NCBI RefSeq assembly: GCF_000234665.1
Contig: NC_018333.1
Location: 681,001 to 745,000, forward strand
Source of the DNA: Leishmania mexicana MHOM/GT/2001/U1103
Taxonomy: Eukaryota; Euglenozoa; Kinetoplastea; Trypanosomatida; Trypanosomatidae
Direction: 5' to 3'
Length of the DNA stretch: 64,000 nucleotides
Shown here piece after piece: positions 19,093 through 29,575 of this stretch. Position 1 is the stretch's first letter, and every line of letters begins with the position of its first letter. The notes beneath the pieces are model-generated. The model was not told the origin of the DNA, did not search any database, and saw nothing but the letters and a program-made list of their open reading frames with translations. The translations under genes and the position numbers were made by a program.

Positions 19093-22000
19093 ATGGCTGC
19101 TTCAGGGCTTAACCACGCGGCACCCCGCCGACGGCCTGGGTCGTGTCCGCCCTCCACACGGCAGCGCCACTGCAACGAGACGCTGTACGCGACTCACAGA
19201 CATGTGTCATCCCCGCACTACTCCTTCAACCCTGAGGCACTTATGGCGAAGTCCATCCGCCAGCAACTCGAGGGCCTGTACAGAGGTCTGAACGTCGACG
19301 CCAGTCTACGCCAACATCCGAGCAGTGCGTCGCAGGCACACCGCGGCAGATCGACGAACGGAAAGCAGCACGGAAGCCGTAGTCGACCGCGGCTGAGCAT
19401 GGCACAGGCCATTCCGGGTGCGAAGAGGGGCGATTCTTCCCTCTCTCACACACAGCTGTCAACGCCTTGCTCAAGCCACCTCGTGGCGTCGCTGTCTTCT
19501 CCCCAGCCGCAGCGGCCGCGCGGAGCTACGGCAGCGGCAATCTCGCACCTGACGTCAACCCTCCCTGCACCGTCACAGCCCCCCGCATGGTGTAGGCAGC
19601 GCCGCAAAGAGGAGCTCATCGAAAGCGAACTTGAGCCGGTGCCGAACCTCGTTGGACTCAGCGACTACTTGATGAGGCGCCTTCACTTCGTCTACCGACC
19701 GCATTCAGCGTGCGGCGGAGAGCCAAGCGCATCCACTGCACACCTGTACAGCGGTGGTCATGATCTCGACAGCGCGAGTAGTCACTCCCGTACCCGAGGG
19801 ACATCGAAGTTGCCACGCTCGTCCAGTTCGACGACGGCAGGCCTCCTACACAGCCCCAGTATTCGCCGTCCTACACTTCCGTTCGGTGTTCTTCCGACCT
19901 CCGTCGTGCGCAGGCGTGCGGCAGGATTTTCCGGCGAGTCAAAGCCGTCCCAGCGCACTGACAGTAGTGCACCAGCGGCGGACCACAGTCGCGGGGTGGA
20001 CGGCGCACCGTCGTCTCCTGGGGAGGCGGCGGGTGGCGTATACGCAGGCGAGCCATCATCAAGCAGCAGGAACAGCGCATCCACCTTCTCCCTAGACAGC
20101 CAGGACGTTTTCTTCGACGAGGATCCGCTCGCGACGCAGCTGCTGCAGGGACCAGAGGCTGCGAAGTGTCCTGCAACAACTCAAAAACCCGCCCCCGAAC
20201 AGACAGCACGAGTGCATGCGAGGGCCGACGGCCAGGCGGCCTCTGGCACGCGAGCTGCGACGGCGCTGGAGCCGCTCGTCGTGGAGAGTCTCTCGTCCTC
20301 CGCTGTGCAGGATGCACTAGTGCCGTGCGCACCCGAGACCCCATCAGACCCTGTGACTTCCTTCAGCTCGTTTCCCACCGATCCGGCATCATCCGCTGCT
20401 GCTGAGCAGCCTGTCGCACCAGCGACGCCACAGCCACCTTCAAGGAGTACACGCTTTTTTTGCAGGCGATCGGCCAGTTCCTGGCACCGCTGCCGCACCA
20501 TCGACGACTTGCTTCAGAAGCTGCTGCGTCTTCGTGCTCAGTATGAGCGCGCGAGGCATCAGGGGCATGGTCCCTGCGGTCTGTGCGACAAGAGTTTCCG
20601 GGAACCGCCACTTTATGCGCGCAGCAGGGGCGCCGCGATACAAGGCGAACGCTTCTCGTCCTTCTCTACCTTAACTGCGACGGAGCGCCCGCACAGTCGC
20701 CTTGGCCGCACCCAGCAGCACGGACGGCAGCCGCACACTCGACCACCTGCGCACGCTTCGGAGCGCAGCGGCCTTTGCAGCGACTGCGGGCTCTCCACAC
20801 CCCACCTTCGCAGCGCTGTCGACGTCGGTAACAGGACACAAGATGTTAGCCTTCATCTTTTTCGTGGCTACCGTCGCTGCGAGTGCTGTGAGATCTTACT
20901 ACGACATGACGGAGTTGTGCCGGTGCCGCCCACTGTATCACGGGATGACGCCTCATCGGCACCGCGTCGGGGTCGTCGCCCACCATCTGCGGCGGCTCCG
21001 CCAGCTGCGCCATTGCGGCAGCGCTCGTCACGCATGTCCGATCCATTCGCGGCACCTCGGGCGATGTCCTCCTACTGGTACCCGTACCACAGCGAACCGC
21101 CTTCGCACCGCCGGCCCTCAGCGCGCGGTAGTGAGGAAGGGGACAGTGTTCGTGGACATGTGAGGGACGAAGCGGGAGCAGGGGGGGCGCTTGATCTCGA
21201 CGCGGACGACCACTTGCTTCTCATCCAGCTCCTGCGCGGCATAGCGAAGGACATCCGTGCGGGGCAGAAGGGTGCGGAAGAGTCAACCACACAAGATACG
21301 GCAAGCCGCGCCACTTGCGGTGCATCCGACTGCGGCGTCGAGGCCTTGCTGCGAGCATTGCGGGAGGATTTGCACATGGACGATGCGACCTATGCGGAGC
21401 TGCTGCGCGTGCTTTATGGAAGGGGCCGGAGCCCAGTGTCGGGGTCATCCGCCGCTTCTGCGGCAGTGCCCACACGCACAGCTACACTCTTTCCGTACAA
21501 CATTCCGCACTCCCCGTTTGCGCCCCCGCCGCATCATGCCGCAGAACGCTGCGATGTGGCTGTGGCGACGGAGGCTGCGACTGTGGAGGCCCTACAAAGA
21601 GGGATCGACGAGCTCTGTATTCTGGAGGAGGGTTGCCGTCGCGCCAACTTGTGGGCAGAGCTGCTAATGCGCCAGGAGCTGCAGGTGAGGTTGTGCAGCG
21701 ACGCCGAGGAGTGCGCCAGGGTCGAGATGGGGTTCGCTGAGCAGTTGAAGCGGTCTAACTGGATACAGATATGGATCATGCGTTGTGCGGCGCTGGCTAG
21801 TGCAGCAAGTGACGCAACGCCGATAAAAGTGGACATGGCTAAGGTGGGCGGTGGCGACATTGGGGGAATGCTGTCTGCACCACCGTCAAGGGTCGAACAG
21901 CTCTCAGCCCCAACAGAGGATGCGCTGGCTAAGACTTCTGTGACTGGGGACGCCCCTGAGTCCATGGCGCCGCCTCCACTGGACACCGACCTGCCCGTCG

Positions 22001-24093
22001 AGAAGAACGTTGGCGAGGCTGCTGCACCGCCGGCTGAAGACGAGTCGGTGGCTGATGAGCACGCTCACGACGAGGACGGCAAACATCTGCTACCGTTTCC
22101 TGCCTTCGATGTCGACGGCAACGTACCGAGAATCATTCCGCCGATGTCGAAGTTGCCGTCCATCTGCGCATCTTCAGCGACCCTGGAGCGACTCGGCAAC
22201 GGTGCTGGTGTTCCGAACGAGCTCCATGAATGGGATGAGGAGCAGCAACCACAGAGCTTCGCAGGGCCTAGTGATGCGGTGCTAACGGTGCCCGAGCATG
22301 TAGGTGGCATACCAATACGTGGGGAAGACGAGCTGGAGGACAACTCCAGGGAGGTCATTGTCTCACTAGCGGGCGTGGCGTCGTTGCCAACGGTGGCGTC
22401 ATTACCGACAGCCAAAGGCACGGCGGCCGATGCCAAGTCGGATGTGCAGCCCCAATCCGCAGCACCCCCAGCGCTTTCTGCCTCGGAGCCGATGAGTACC
22501 CATGATGTGCAGATGGCTGTGATGGCGCTGCGGGAAACCGGCGATCTGTCGCCGTCGGCGAACACACCAAGTGTCTCACAGGGGGGGAGCAGGCCCGAGA
22601 CCCCTCTCGAAGAGACCGTGGCGGTCGAGTCAGCCTCTGCGGTTAAGAATGCGTCTGGGAGCGCCTCTAGCAGCGAGGACGAGGCCACGGAGGAGCCGAC
22701 AGAGCTGCAAAGCACAGCGACCACTACAGCAGCTCTAGACGCCACACAGCTGCCCTCTGACACACTCTGCCGTGCAGCTGGCGCTGCAGTCACGGAGAGT
22801 TTCCTCTCGGCGAATCCCTCAAGAGAGCGCGCCAGCCCAGGTACTCCTCTGGAGGTCCGCGCCAACGGGACTGGCGCACCGGCGCGGACCGTGTCCTCAA
22901 GTCAAGAGCAGAGTCTCAGCACCCCGCAGGATGCCACAGTGGACTATGTGCAGCAGAGGAGCCTCATCACTAGCGCGGCGGACGCTCAGAAGTCTGTGGC
23001 ACTGGCTGCTGCATCGTCTGTGTTTCTGGCGAAGAAGCGACGCGAGCATCCGGCAAAGCACCACCATGGAGGTTTGATCACCGCCATGGAACTGGATGAG
23101 GATGGCGAACTCGTGGAGGGCGAAGGGAGTCAGGGACTGAGTGCACTTGGCGCCACTGTTGCGACTACTGCTACCGCCGGTATGGGGAAGTTTCAGGAGG
23201 AATATGCGGCTGACGAGTCGCACTGGAGGGCGCATCCACAGCACGTTCCGTGCCCGCTGCCTCCTCCCGCTAGCGCAAGTACAGAGATGGATCACATCGA
23301 AAGACGGCCTTCGATCAACGTCCACGTAGCCTACGGAAAGGCCCAAGGGGAGGGGGAAGAGCTGCAAGGGCTGCCCATGATGAAGGGCGAGGAGGACTGT
23401 GCTTTGCAGCGGTTGCTGCCTCCGCAGGTCAGCGCGGGCAACGCAGCCGATGCGGGAATCCGGCAGCCAACACCCCAGGCGCACAGCAGCGTAGCGACTG
23501 CCGAGGACTCGCATGCGTCTCCACCTGCTTCTTCGCATCTACAACAAACTGGCGCACAGACGGAGAGGTCTGTTTCGGTGCTCGGAGAAGATCACGTGAC
23601 CGATTTCGTCGAATCCCCAACGGACAACCGGCACTTCATGAGCCCTCTCGTTACCCGAGGCGAGAACGACTCTCCGAATGTGGTGCCCGCGGAGGCCAAC
23701 CTTGAGGTGGACGAGGACGGGGACGATGGACGGGCGGCTTACGGCGCGTATGGGAGACAGAAGCTGCTTAAGCATGGGGTGTCACGTCCGGATCCCTTGC
23801 AGCACCTGCTACCACCGCCGGCGCTGCGTCACTGCTCCACGCCGGCGTTCTTCTTATCCCTCTTCAGTACACACCTGCGAGAACCCACGACCGAGGGGGA
23901 TGAGAAGGCGCCAGATATCGGCGTCGCCAGGGACGACCACAGCTGCGCAAGGGATGAGGAAGCATCATATGAACAAGGGGGCGACAGGGCTGTGGTGGAG
24001 GAGGGAACTCCGCGGAAGCGCGTAGAGGTGGAGAAGCGCAAAGACGTCACGGGTTTTCTGCTTTTGGATGTAGTGCATCCATCTCACTGCTGA
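19093..24093 (+). CDS. Very large low-complexity protein of unknown function
   Basis: 1666 residues from ATG 19093. I recognise no family. Most of it is Ser/Pro/Ala/Glu-rich and likely disordered. More ordered parts: a helix with CGLCDKSF (about 490-500), a pair of Cys pairs GLCSDCG and CECCEIL about 35 residues apart (about 560-600) that could bind zinc, two helical stretches near 700-760 (LLLIQLLRGIAKDI; ALLRALREDL) and a helix near 835-905 ending in WIQIWIMRC. The C-terminal half is acidic. Coding-like sequence continues past the stop in other frames, so the annotated end may be artificial. Confidence 0.75.
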   Translation: MAASGLNHAAPRRRPGSCPPSTRQRHCNETLYATHRHVSSPHYSFNPEALMAKSIRQQLEGLYRGLNVDASLRQHPSSASQAHRGRSTNGKQHGSRSRPRLSMAQAIPGAKRGDSSLSHTQLSTPCSSHLVASLSSPQPQRPRGATAAAISHLTSTLPAPSQPPAWCRQRRKEELIESELEPVPNLVGLSDYLMRRLHFVYRPHSACGGEPSASTAHLYSGGHDLDSASSHSRTRGTSKLPRSSSSTTAGLLHSPSIRRPTLPFGVLPTSVVRRRAAGFSGESKPSQRTDSSAPAADHSRGVDGAPSSPGEAAGGVYAGEPSSSSRNSASTFSLDSQDVFFDEDPLATQLLQGPEAAKCPATTQKPAPEQTARVHARADGQAASGTRAATALEPLVVESLSSSAVQDALVPCAPETPSDPVTSFSSFPTDPASSAAAEQPVAPATPQPPSRSTRFFCRRSASSWHRCRTIDDLLQKLLRLRAQYERARHQGHGPCGLCDKSFREPPLYARSRGAAIQGERFSSFSTLTATERPHSRLGRTQQHGRQPHTRPPAHASERSGLCSDCGLSTPHLRSAVDVGNRTQDVSLHLFRGYRRCECCEILLRHDGVVPVPPTVSRDDASSAPRRGRRPPSAAAPPAAPLRQRSSRMSDPFAAPRAMSSYWYPYHSEPPSHRRPSARGSEEGDSVRGHVRDEAGAGGALDLDADDHLLLIQLLRGIAKDIRAGQKGAEESTTQDTASRATCGASDCGVEALLRALREDLHMDDATYAELLRVLYGRGRSPVSGSSAASAAVPTRTATLFPYNIPHSPFAPPPHHAAERCDVAVATEAATVEALQRGIDELCILEEGCRRANLWAELLMRQELQVRLCSDAEECARVEMGFAEQLKRSNWIQIWIMRCAALASAASDATPIKVDMAKVGGGDIGGMLSAPPSRVEQLSAPTEDALAKTSVTGDAPESMAPPPLDTDLPVEKNVGEAAAPPAEDESVADEHAHDEDGKHLLPFPAFDVDGNVPRIIPPMSKLPSICASSATLERLGNGAGVPNELHEWDEEQQPQSFAGPSDAVLTVPEHVGGIPIRGEDELEDNSREVIVSLAGVASLPTVASLPTAKGTAADAKSDVQPQSAAPPALSASEPMSTHDVQMAVMALRETGDLSPSANTPSVSQGGSRPETPLEETVAVESASAVKNASGSASSSEDEATEEPTELQSTATTTAALDATQLPSDTLCRAAGAAVTESFLSANPSRERASPGTPLEVRANGTGAPARTVSSSQEQSLSTPQDATVDYVQQRSLITSAADAQKSVALAAASSVFLAKKRREHPAKHHHGGLITAMELDEDGELVEGEGSQGLSALGATVATTATAGMGKFQEEYAADESHWRAHPQHVPCPLPPPASASTEMDHIERRPSINVHVAYGKAQGEGEELQGLPMMKGEEDCALQRLLPPQVSAGNAADAGIRQPTPQAHSSVATAEDSHASPPASSHLQQTGAQTERSVSVLGEDHVTDFVESPTDNRHFMSPLVTRGENDSPNVVPAEANLEVDEDGDDGRAAYGAYGRQKLLKHGVSRPDPLQHLLPPPALRHCSTPAFFLSLFSTHLREPTTEGDEKAPDIGVARDDHSCARDEEASYEQGGDRAVVEEGTPRKRVEVEKRKDVTGFLLLDVVHPSHC

Positions 24094-24170
24094 GGTGGAC
24101 GACGCCGGAGACGTGGTGAGGGAGGCGCTGCTGTGCTCAGTCGTGCACACTTCGTGTTTGTCCACCGAGC

Positions 24171-24758
24171 GTGGCGGCGACGACGGTGGGCGTCATGATG
24201 AAGCCGGTGTCCCATCTGAAGGCAGCTTGCACGGCAGCCTTGCGTCGCCATGCACGGAGGGGGCGAGAGCAGCGCGCAGACCAGCTCGAGTACCACAGGC
24301 AATGGGCACAGCTGAAATACGACAGGAGCCTCGACAGCGACGTTCTCACACCTGTGGCGCGTGGACGGCGGGAACCATGCTGGGAGGAAAAGGGTGCGGC
24401 TTCGGGACTGTACAAGAAAAGGACAGAGGAGGAGCACCAGCAGCAGGGACCGCAGATTCCCGAGTTTGTGCGGAGTGTTTTCGCTTACCAGCTGGAGAAG
24501 AGGAGCGCCAGTGCGAAGACAACCGTGGAGCCCCCCCCCCCCCCCGCGCCCCTGGGACCCCTTCCCGAGGTGTGGCAGTCAAGGGTACAGAGTGGAGGCG
24601 CCTCGGCGGCGAGGGAGACTACGCGAACTGCTCCCGGGAAGCTAGCAGCAGAGGCGGCTTCCCGGACGACGGCCGCGTCTCCTCGAGCAACGAGGACTCG
24701 CAGTCCAACAGTGTCCCTCTCACGAGGGAACATGACACCATGCAGCACGGGTCGTTGA
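24171..24758 (+). CDS. Coding-like frame downstream of the 1666-aa gene, frame-disrupted
   Basis: 195 codons from ATG 24171. Residues about 30-120 look like real protein (helical, Glu/Gln/Arg-rich, ending in a proline run). A run of 15 C (24531-24545) follows; after it a different frame (to 25087) looks more gene-like, and near 24910-25060 the original frame again gives a plausible sequence (LVDDPLEPHLRIRKRFS). Just upstream, 24074-24166 also looks coding in another frame. Only 77 nt separate this from the previous stop, too little for normal UTRs and a splice site. I infer one gene broken by indels, either real decay or sequence error. Confidence 0.35.
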   Translation: MAATTVGVMMKPVSHLKAACTAALRRHARRGREQRADQLEYHRQWAQLKYDRSLDSDVLTPVARGRREPCWEEKGAASGLYKKRTEEEHQQQGPQIPEFVRSVFAYQLEKRSASAKTTVEPPPPPAPLGPLPEVWQSRVQSGGASAARETTRTAPGKLAAEAASRTTAASPRATRTRSPTVSLSRGNMTPCSTGR

Positions 24759-25087
24759 TTTCGCAGCGCTTGCCACTGCCCTGCGATGAACCCACACAAC
24801 CGCCACGTGTGCAGAACCCAGTGCCAGAACAGGCGGTCAGCTCAGCGTTGGGACCACAGGCTTCTGCGTCTTCTGAGCGTCTTTGCTTCATTAAAGGGGA
24901 TGTGTGGAGCTGCGGCAGCGGCGCTTCGTATCATGTTAGTGGACGACCCGTTAGAGCCCCATCTCCGCATCCGGAAGCGCTTCAGCGTGGCGGCGGTTGC
25001 GCCTCCCGCACCTCGGTTCTCTCCACAGACACGCGCAACGAGGAACGCAGCCTACAGATAAAATCTGAGCTGAACGATACACGGTAA

Positions 25088-25770
25088 GCACGGACGTTCC
25101 AGAGTTCCCGCTTACCAGCCACAAGCTCAGCCGAGGGCTGCCTCGCGTCCGTGTCTCAGCGCATCTTGCAGACTCCGCAACGGGAGGAGGCGCAGTCGAA
25201 CGCGTGAAAGTTGTCGCCAGTGTGACCTTTTTTTTTGGGGGGGGCGGATCGGTGAAGAGGGAGGTGTGTGTGTGCATCCGTCTCAACTCACACTCCTCCC
25301 TCCCTCTTTTGAGCGCCGCGTCCGGCTCTCCTACAAGTCGACCGGATGCCGCAATGCAGCACGCGACCGCGCTGACATCCACGCACATCGCCGTCTCACG
25401 TGTGCGTGTCTGCTTGTCTCACCCATGCGCGAGATGTGCCATTTATCCGTCAGACACATGAACATTATTCTTAGTGCCTTCACGACGCACCGGCCCGGCC
25501 CTCGCCCGCCCCGCTTCGTCGTCTCGCCTTCTCCTTTGGCGCATATATATTCTCTGCCCCCTCCCCCTGTTCCGTCTTTGGACGGCGCACGCTCTTCCAG
25601 GACGAGTGGCAGGGGGCCGGCACAATCCGCCGCCTGAATGTCAGCCCAAGGAAGAGAGAGGCAAGAGGGATTGTTGTGGCACACATTTTCTGTCTGTTGC
25701 GCCCTGCCCCGTCTGCCTTTCCACTGGCACCTCCCTCTGGTGTGCTGGCGCTTGGTTTGGGCTGTGGTGG
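25088..25770 (+). other. Intergenic region
   Basis: Spacer with poly-T/poly-G at 25229-25246 and pyrimidine-rich sequence. No gene supported. Confidence 0.65.
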
Positions 25771-25840
25771 CTTTGCTTCGTCCACCGCTTTCACTGTTCT
25801 CTTCGACTTTGTCTTTCGGTGCTCTCTTGTGACTCTCTAG
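25771..25840 (+). promoter_or_regulatory. Putative spliced-leader acceptor for GPI14
   Basis: A 60-base pyrimidine-rich stretch ends in GACTCTCTAG with AG at 25839-25840. It gives a 5' UTR of about 205 nt. Confidence 0.55.
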
Positions 25841-26045
25841 TTCGCAGCGTGCCCCAACTTCCTTCGCACAAGCAGACGCCTAGGCGGAAGAGCGGGAGGC
25901 ACGGTGGGCATACGTGCAGGCTCTCACACACGGCTGCATCTCTTGCTGGGGGGCATTTACGGAAATCTCATCACCTACTTCTGCACCAACCACTCTCCCT
26001 ACCTACGCACGCGCGTGCGCCGTTCTCTTGACCCCCTTTCTCACT

Positions 26046-27344
26046 ATGAGCAACAAAACGTGGCTGGACAGGCAGAGCCTTCGCACGCTTCTCCTCTACG
26101 GAGGGCTCGTGCGGCTCGTGCTGCTTATTTACGCCGCTTTCCACGACTCCTACTGCCGAGTCAAGTACACGGATATCGACTACATGATTGTGGTTGATGG
26201 CGCCAGGGAGCTGCTCCACGGCGGAACGCCATTTGATCGCACGACGTACCGTTACACGCCGCTTCTGGCGGTCCTGGTGATCCCCGCCGTGCTGACCGCC
26301 AACCCCCTTGGGAAGGTTGTCTTTACGCTGAGCGACCTTGGCGCAGCCTACTACTGCTTTCACATGCTCCTGCGCTTTACGACGGAGCGGAGCGCCAAGT
26401 GGATGGTAGTTATCTGGATCCTCTTCAACCCCGTCGTGCTGAACGTGTCGACGCGTGGAAACAGTGACATGCTCATCTCTTTCATGAGCATGGGCGTGTT
26501 GGCGAAGTTTGCGGAGGGTCGCCACTTCACCGCAGCGGCGATCCTCGGCTTCGCCGTACACTTTAAAATCTATCCTGTCATCTACGCGCTTCCCTTGGTG
26601 CTCGGCGTGTGGGAGCGCGCGTCGCAAAAAGATTTCTTCGGTCGTCTCGCTGACACCGCCCCCGTCGTGATCGGCTGTGCCCTCTGCTTCACGGTCGCCT
26701 TCGCTGTTCCAACGTATGTGTGCTACCTGATCTACGGCCAGCAGTACCTCGACGAGGCCTTCATCTACCACATCCATCGCGAGGACCACCGGCACAATTT
26801 CTCCCCGTACTGGCTGCTCATGTATCTCAACATGGGCCGCCGCAACCTTGGCGTTGGCGTCGACTACTCCGTCGGATTGTTTGCGTTTCTGCCGCAGCTC
26901 GCGGTGCTGTGCTACGCCTCATGGAAGCTTCGCAAGAACATTGCCCACGCCTGCTGCGTTGAGACGATCCTCTTCGTCGCCTTCAACAAGGTCTGCACTG
27001 TGCAGTACTTCGTGTGGTTCCTTCCGCTCCTCGCATTCGTCTTCTGCGACCCGGCGCAGCCGAAACGGCTGACGGGTGCCACTAGTACCCCCAAGTCAGA
27101 GCGGCCGCCGCTGCTTTCCGCTGTCGCGATCATTCTCATGTGGAGCCTCATGATTCCGCTGTGGGTGTGGACAGCATACGGACTCGAGTTCGAGGGACAG
27201 AACCACTACGGCCGCCTCTGGATCGTGTCATGCGCCTTCTTCCTTGCCACAGTGGGCCTCGCCGCGTGGCTGGGGCGGGTGTGCTATCGTAGTCGTATAA
27301 CCATCGGCATGAAGGACCTCCGCCCGGCGTTCAAACAGGCGTGA
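26046..27344 (+). CDS. GPI14: GPI mannosyltransferase 1 catalytic subunit (PIG-M)
   Basis: 432 residues from ATG 26046. PIG-M adds the first alpha-1,4-mannose from dolichol-phosphate-mannose to GlcN-PI in the ER, a step of GPI anchor synthesis that trypanosomatids need for their surface coat. The luminal DXD-type motif is seen as YTDIDYMIVV (D43, D45), followed by TTYRYTPLL, HFKIYPVIYALP, HIHREDHRHNFSPYW and the late FNKVCTVQYFVWFLPL, all characteristic of the family in the right order. About eight to ten hydrophobic segments span the protein. The frame is open upstream, but that part is UTR; 26046 gives a normal family N-terminus before the first membrane segment. Confidence 0.95.
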   Translation: MSNKTWLDRQSLRTLLLYGGLVRLVLLIYAAFHDSYCRVKYTDIDYMIVVDGARELLHGGTPFDRTTYRYTPLLAVLVIPAVLTANPLGKVVFTLSDLGAAYYCFHMLLRFTTERSAKWMVVIWILFNPVVLNVSTRGNSDMLISFMSMGVLAKFAEGRHFTAAAILGFAVHFKIYPVIYALPLVLGVWERASQKDFFGRLADTAPVVIGCALCFTVAFAVPTYVCYLIYGQQYLDEAFIYHIHREDHRHNFSPYWLLMYLNMGRRNLGVGVDYSVGLFAFLPQLAVLCYASWKLRKNIAHACCVETILFVAFNKVCTVQYFVWFLPLLAFVFCDPAQPKRLTGATSTPKSERPPLLSAVAIILMWSLMIPLWVWTAYGLEFEGQNHYGRLWIVSCAFFLATVGLAAWLGRVCYRSRITIGMKDLRPAFKQA

Positions 27345-28468
27345 TTCCTCATCAATGGCACGTGTCTCTGCGGTAGGCGGGTCGCTCTGATGCTGGGCTG
27401 GCGCTTTGAGGCGGAGGAGAGCCATGCAGAGCACGTCACCGTGCTACCCCGAACCCTTGACGTCATGGTGTTGCCGGCTGCAGGCTGCGCAGTAGCAGGG
27501 ATGCTGCGGGTTTCCTCTCTTCTCCTTTTCTCTCCGTTTCTCTTTCCGCGTTGACGGCGCATGTTGGTGTCGTCGCGCGCGTACCGACGTTTTACATGGA
27601 GAATAGAGCTTAGGAAAGCCAAAAACAAACTATATGGGGAGAGCACCAACGTGCGTGCGGGTCGCAGATGCCGGGGTCCTTTGTGGTACCGTTGTCTCCC
27701 CTTGTTTTCTCTCCTCTACTCGTTTTTTTTCATGTGTACGTGTGTGTGTGTGTGCTCGTGTGTTTCTGTTTGCGGCGTTGTGTGCGGCAGACGCACGCAG
27801 ATGTCCCGCACGATACAGGGATCATATCGCAGAAACGGGTACCTGCCATCACGTGTGCAGCCGCAGTCCTCTGTTACGCTCTAATATGCGAAACACTGAC
27901 GGCGTCTTGCTCTTGTAAACCACTTTTGCCTTCTTGACCTGACGAAAGGTGCTGAAGACGAAACGAGGCTGCCATCTAGTAGTGGGTTCACTGTTCTTAT
28001 TCCCTTGCCTGCTTCCACACGGGCACGCTCGTGCTGCCATCGGCACCCATTGAGGACTGAATAGATATCCTTCCGGACTCGTCAGGCGTCGGCTGTGCTG
28101 CTGTCGTTCTTGCTCCACGCGCTCTTCCTCTGACACAGACGCGTATACATAGATTTTACCTCAAGACGACGCCCTTTTGTTTTATGTACGCCATCTCCGC
28201 CGGTGCACGCACCTCCCAACACCTTTGATGGCTCCTTGTTCATTCTGCCTGCTCCTTCAGGTACTCGACGAGAAGGACGAGGGGCCAATGCTAGGTGGTC
28301 TCTTCCTCGTTGGGAGCACATGCGTCCTTGCGGATACCCTAGCTTTTCATCAAGCACACACACGCACACACACAGACACACAGACATAAAAATCGACGTA
28401 GTACATCTTCTTCACAGTCGTCTCTGCTTTTCGCTTTATCACTGACTTTTTCCTGATGACGGGAGGAC
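27345..28468 (+). other. Intergenic region left of the interspersed repeat
   Basis: 3' UTR and spacer after GPI14. Contains (TG)n near 27738-27752 and (CA)n near 28351-28382. No gene seen. Confidence 0.65.
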
Positions 28469-28887
28469 ACACACCCCTCAGTGGACGGTATACTCAGAGG
28501 CCAGTGGCGCCCACTCTGCGAGGGAAACGCCAGGCAGCCTCCCCCCTCCCGTTCCTATATCCCCTGCCGATCCCAAGCCACGTCTGGTGTTGACAGGGTC
28601 CAAGTGCCGACGACGTATGGAGGCCGGAGCGATGTGTTGCTGCGGAAGTCGGCGGCCAGGTCGTGGGCGGCGTTGCGTCAGGGTGGGGGCCTGAGGAGCG
28701 TGAAGTGGGTGGGGTTTGTGGCCGGTGCCGTGCTCTTTGGTGCCTGCGTCGCCGCATTGCTGTACTTTGCGCGTGTGTCTAGCACTGCTTGGGACCAGGC
28801 GCATGGGGATGGGGCCGTGTGGCAGGGCCGGTCTTGGGGCAGAGTGGCGCTGGGCCTCATGTGGTACAGCAGGAACAGTGCACCTTG
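28469..28887 (+). repeat. Interspersed repeat, copy 1 (SIDER-like)
   Basis: About 419 bp. It shares the block from GGACGGTATACTCAGAGGCC to CAGTGCACCTTG with copy 2 (36640-37044); by eye I find a single mismatch. It shares its left end (ACACACCCCTCAGTGGAC) and first part with copy 3. An A6 run follows shortly after the right end (28897-28902). Size, location between genes and A-rich end fit a short retroposon such as the SIDER elements of Leishmania; the family name is inference. Confidence 0.75.
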
Positions 28888-29575
28888 CCGAACGACAAAA
28901 AAGGGTTTCCTGCTTACTACTCGTATTTTTTTTCCGCCCTTTCACTGCCTCATCTGTCTTCACTGCAACTTTGGTCATCGGCACCCTCGACAAATGGATG
29001 CGCAGCGCCATCAAGAGACAGGAGGAGGAGGGGAGGGGTGCGAGGTCCACGGCCTCGCTTCTCATCTGGCTTTCTCTGGGGCAGCAGAATGTGGATCTCC
29101 TAGTTGACCAGCTAAAGTTGACCCTCCGGTTGTCGTTCTGGAGTTTTCATTCGAGACTGTTCGAGGGAGTTGCGAGGCCTGTCTCGGGCTCTTTGGTGTG
29201 CGTGTGTGGCCGCGTGCGTGGATTAGTCCAACGGAGCCGCCACCACACACGCAAACTGATGATGCCGGTGTCTCCACTTCATCCATAGCACAAAGTTCCT
29301 TGTCAACGTACCCCTGGATGCGCATCTCTCATCTCTTCTCCAATAGTGGGCGTGGCACGCGTTCTATGTTGTGGGCAATCGTCTCCTCTCTCGTGAATTC
29401 TCTCCCGTCCCTCCGCCCACTGCGGCTACATGCAGAACATCCGTCGGAGCACGCGAAATACAAGAACAGGCAAAACAAAACGGCGTCGCGTCTTTTTCAC
29501 CTCGATAAACCGTGTGTCTGTCTCGTCCCCATCGTCGTTTCCCCGGCTGCCTTTTCGCGCGTGTTGAAGCATAAG
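28888..29575 (+). other. Spacer between repeat copy 1 and the calpain-like gene
   Basis: No gene. The pyrimidine-rich stretch 29509-29562 with AG at 29568-29569 could be the trans-splice site; it would leave a 5' UTR of only about six bases, so an upstream AG may be used instead. Confidence 0.55.
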
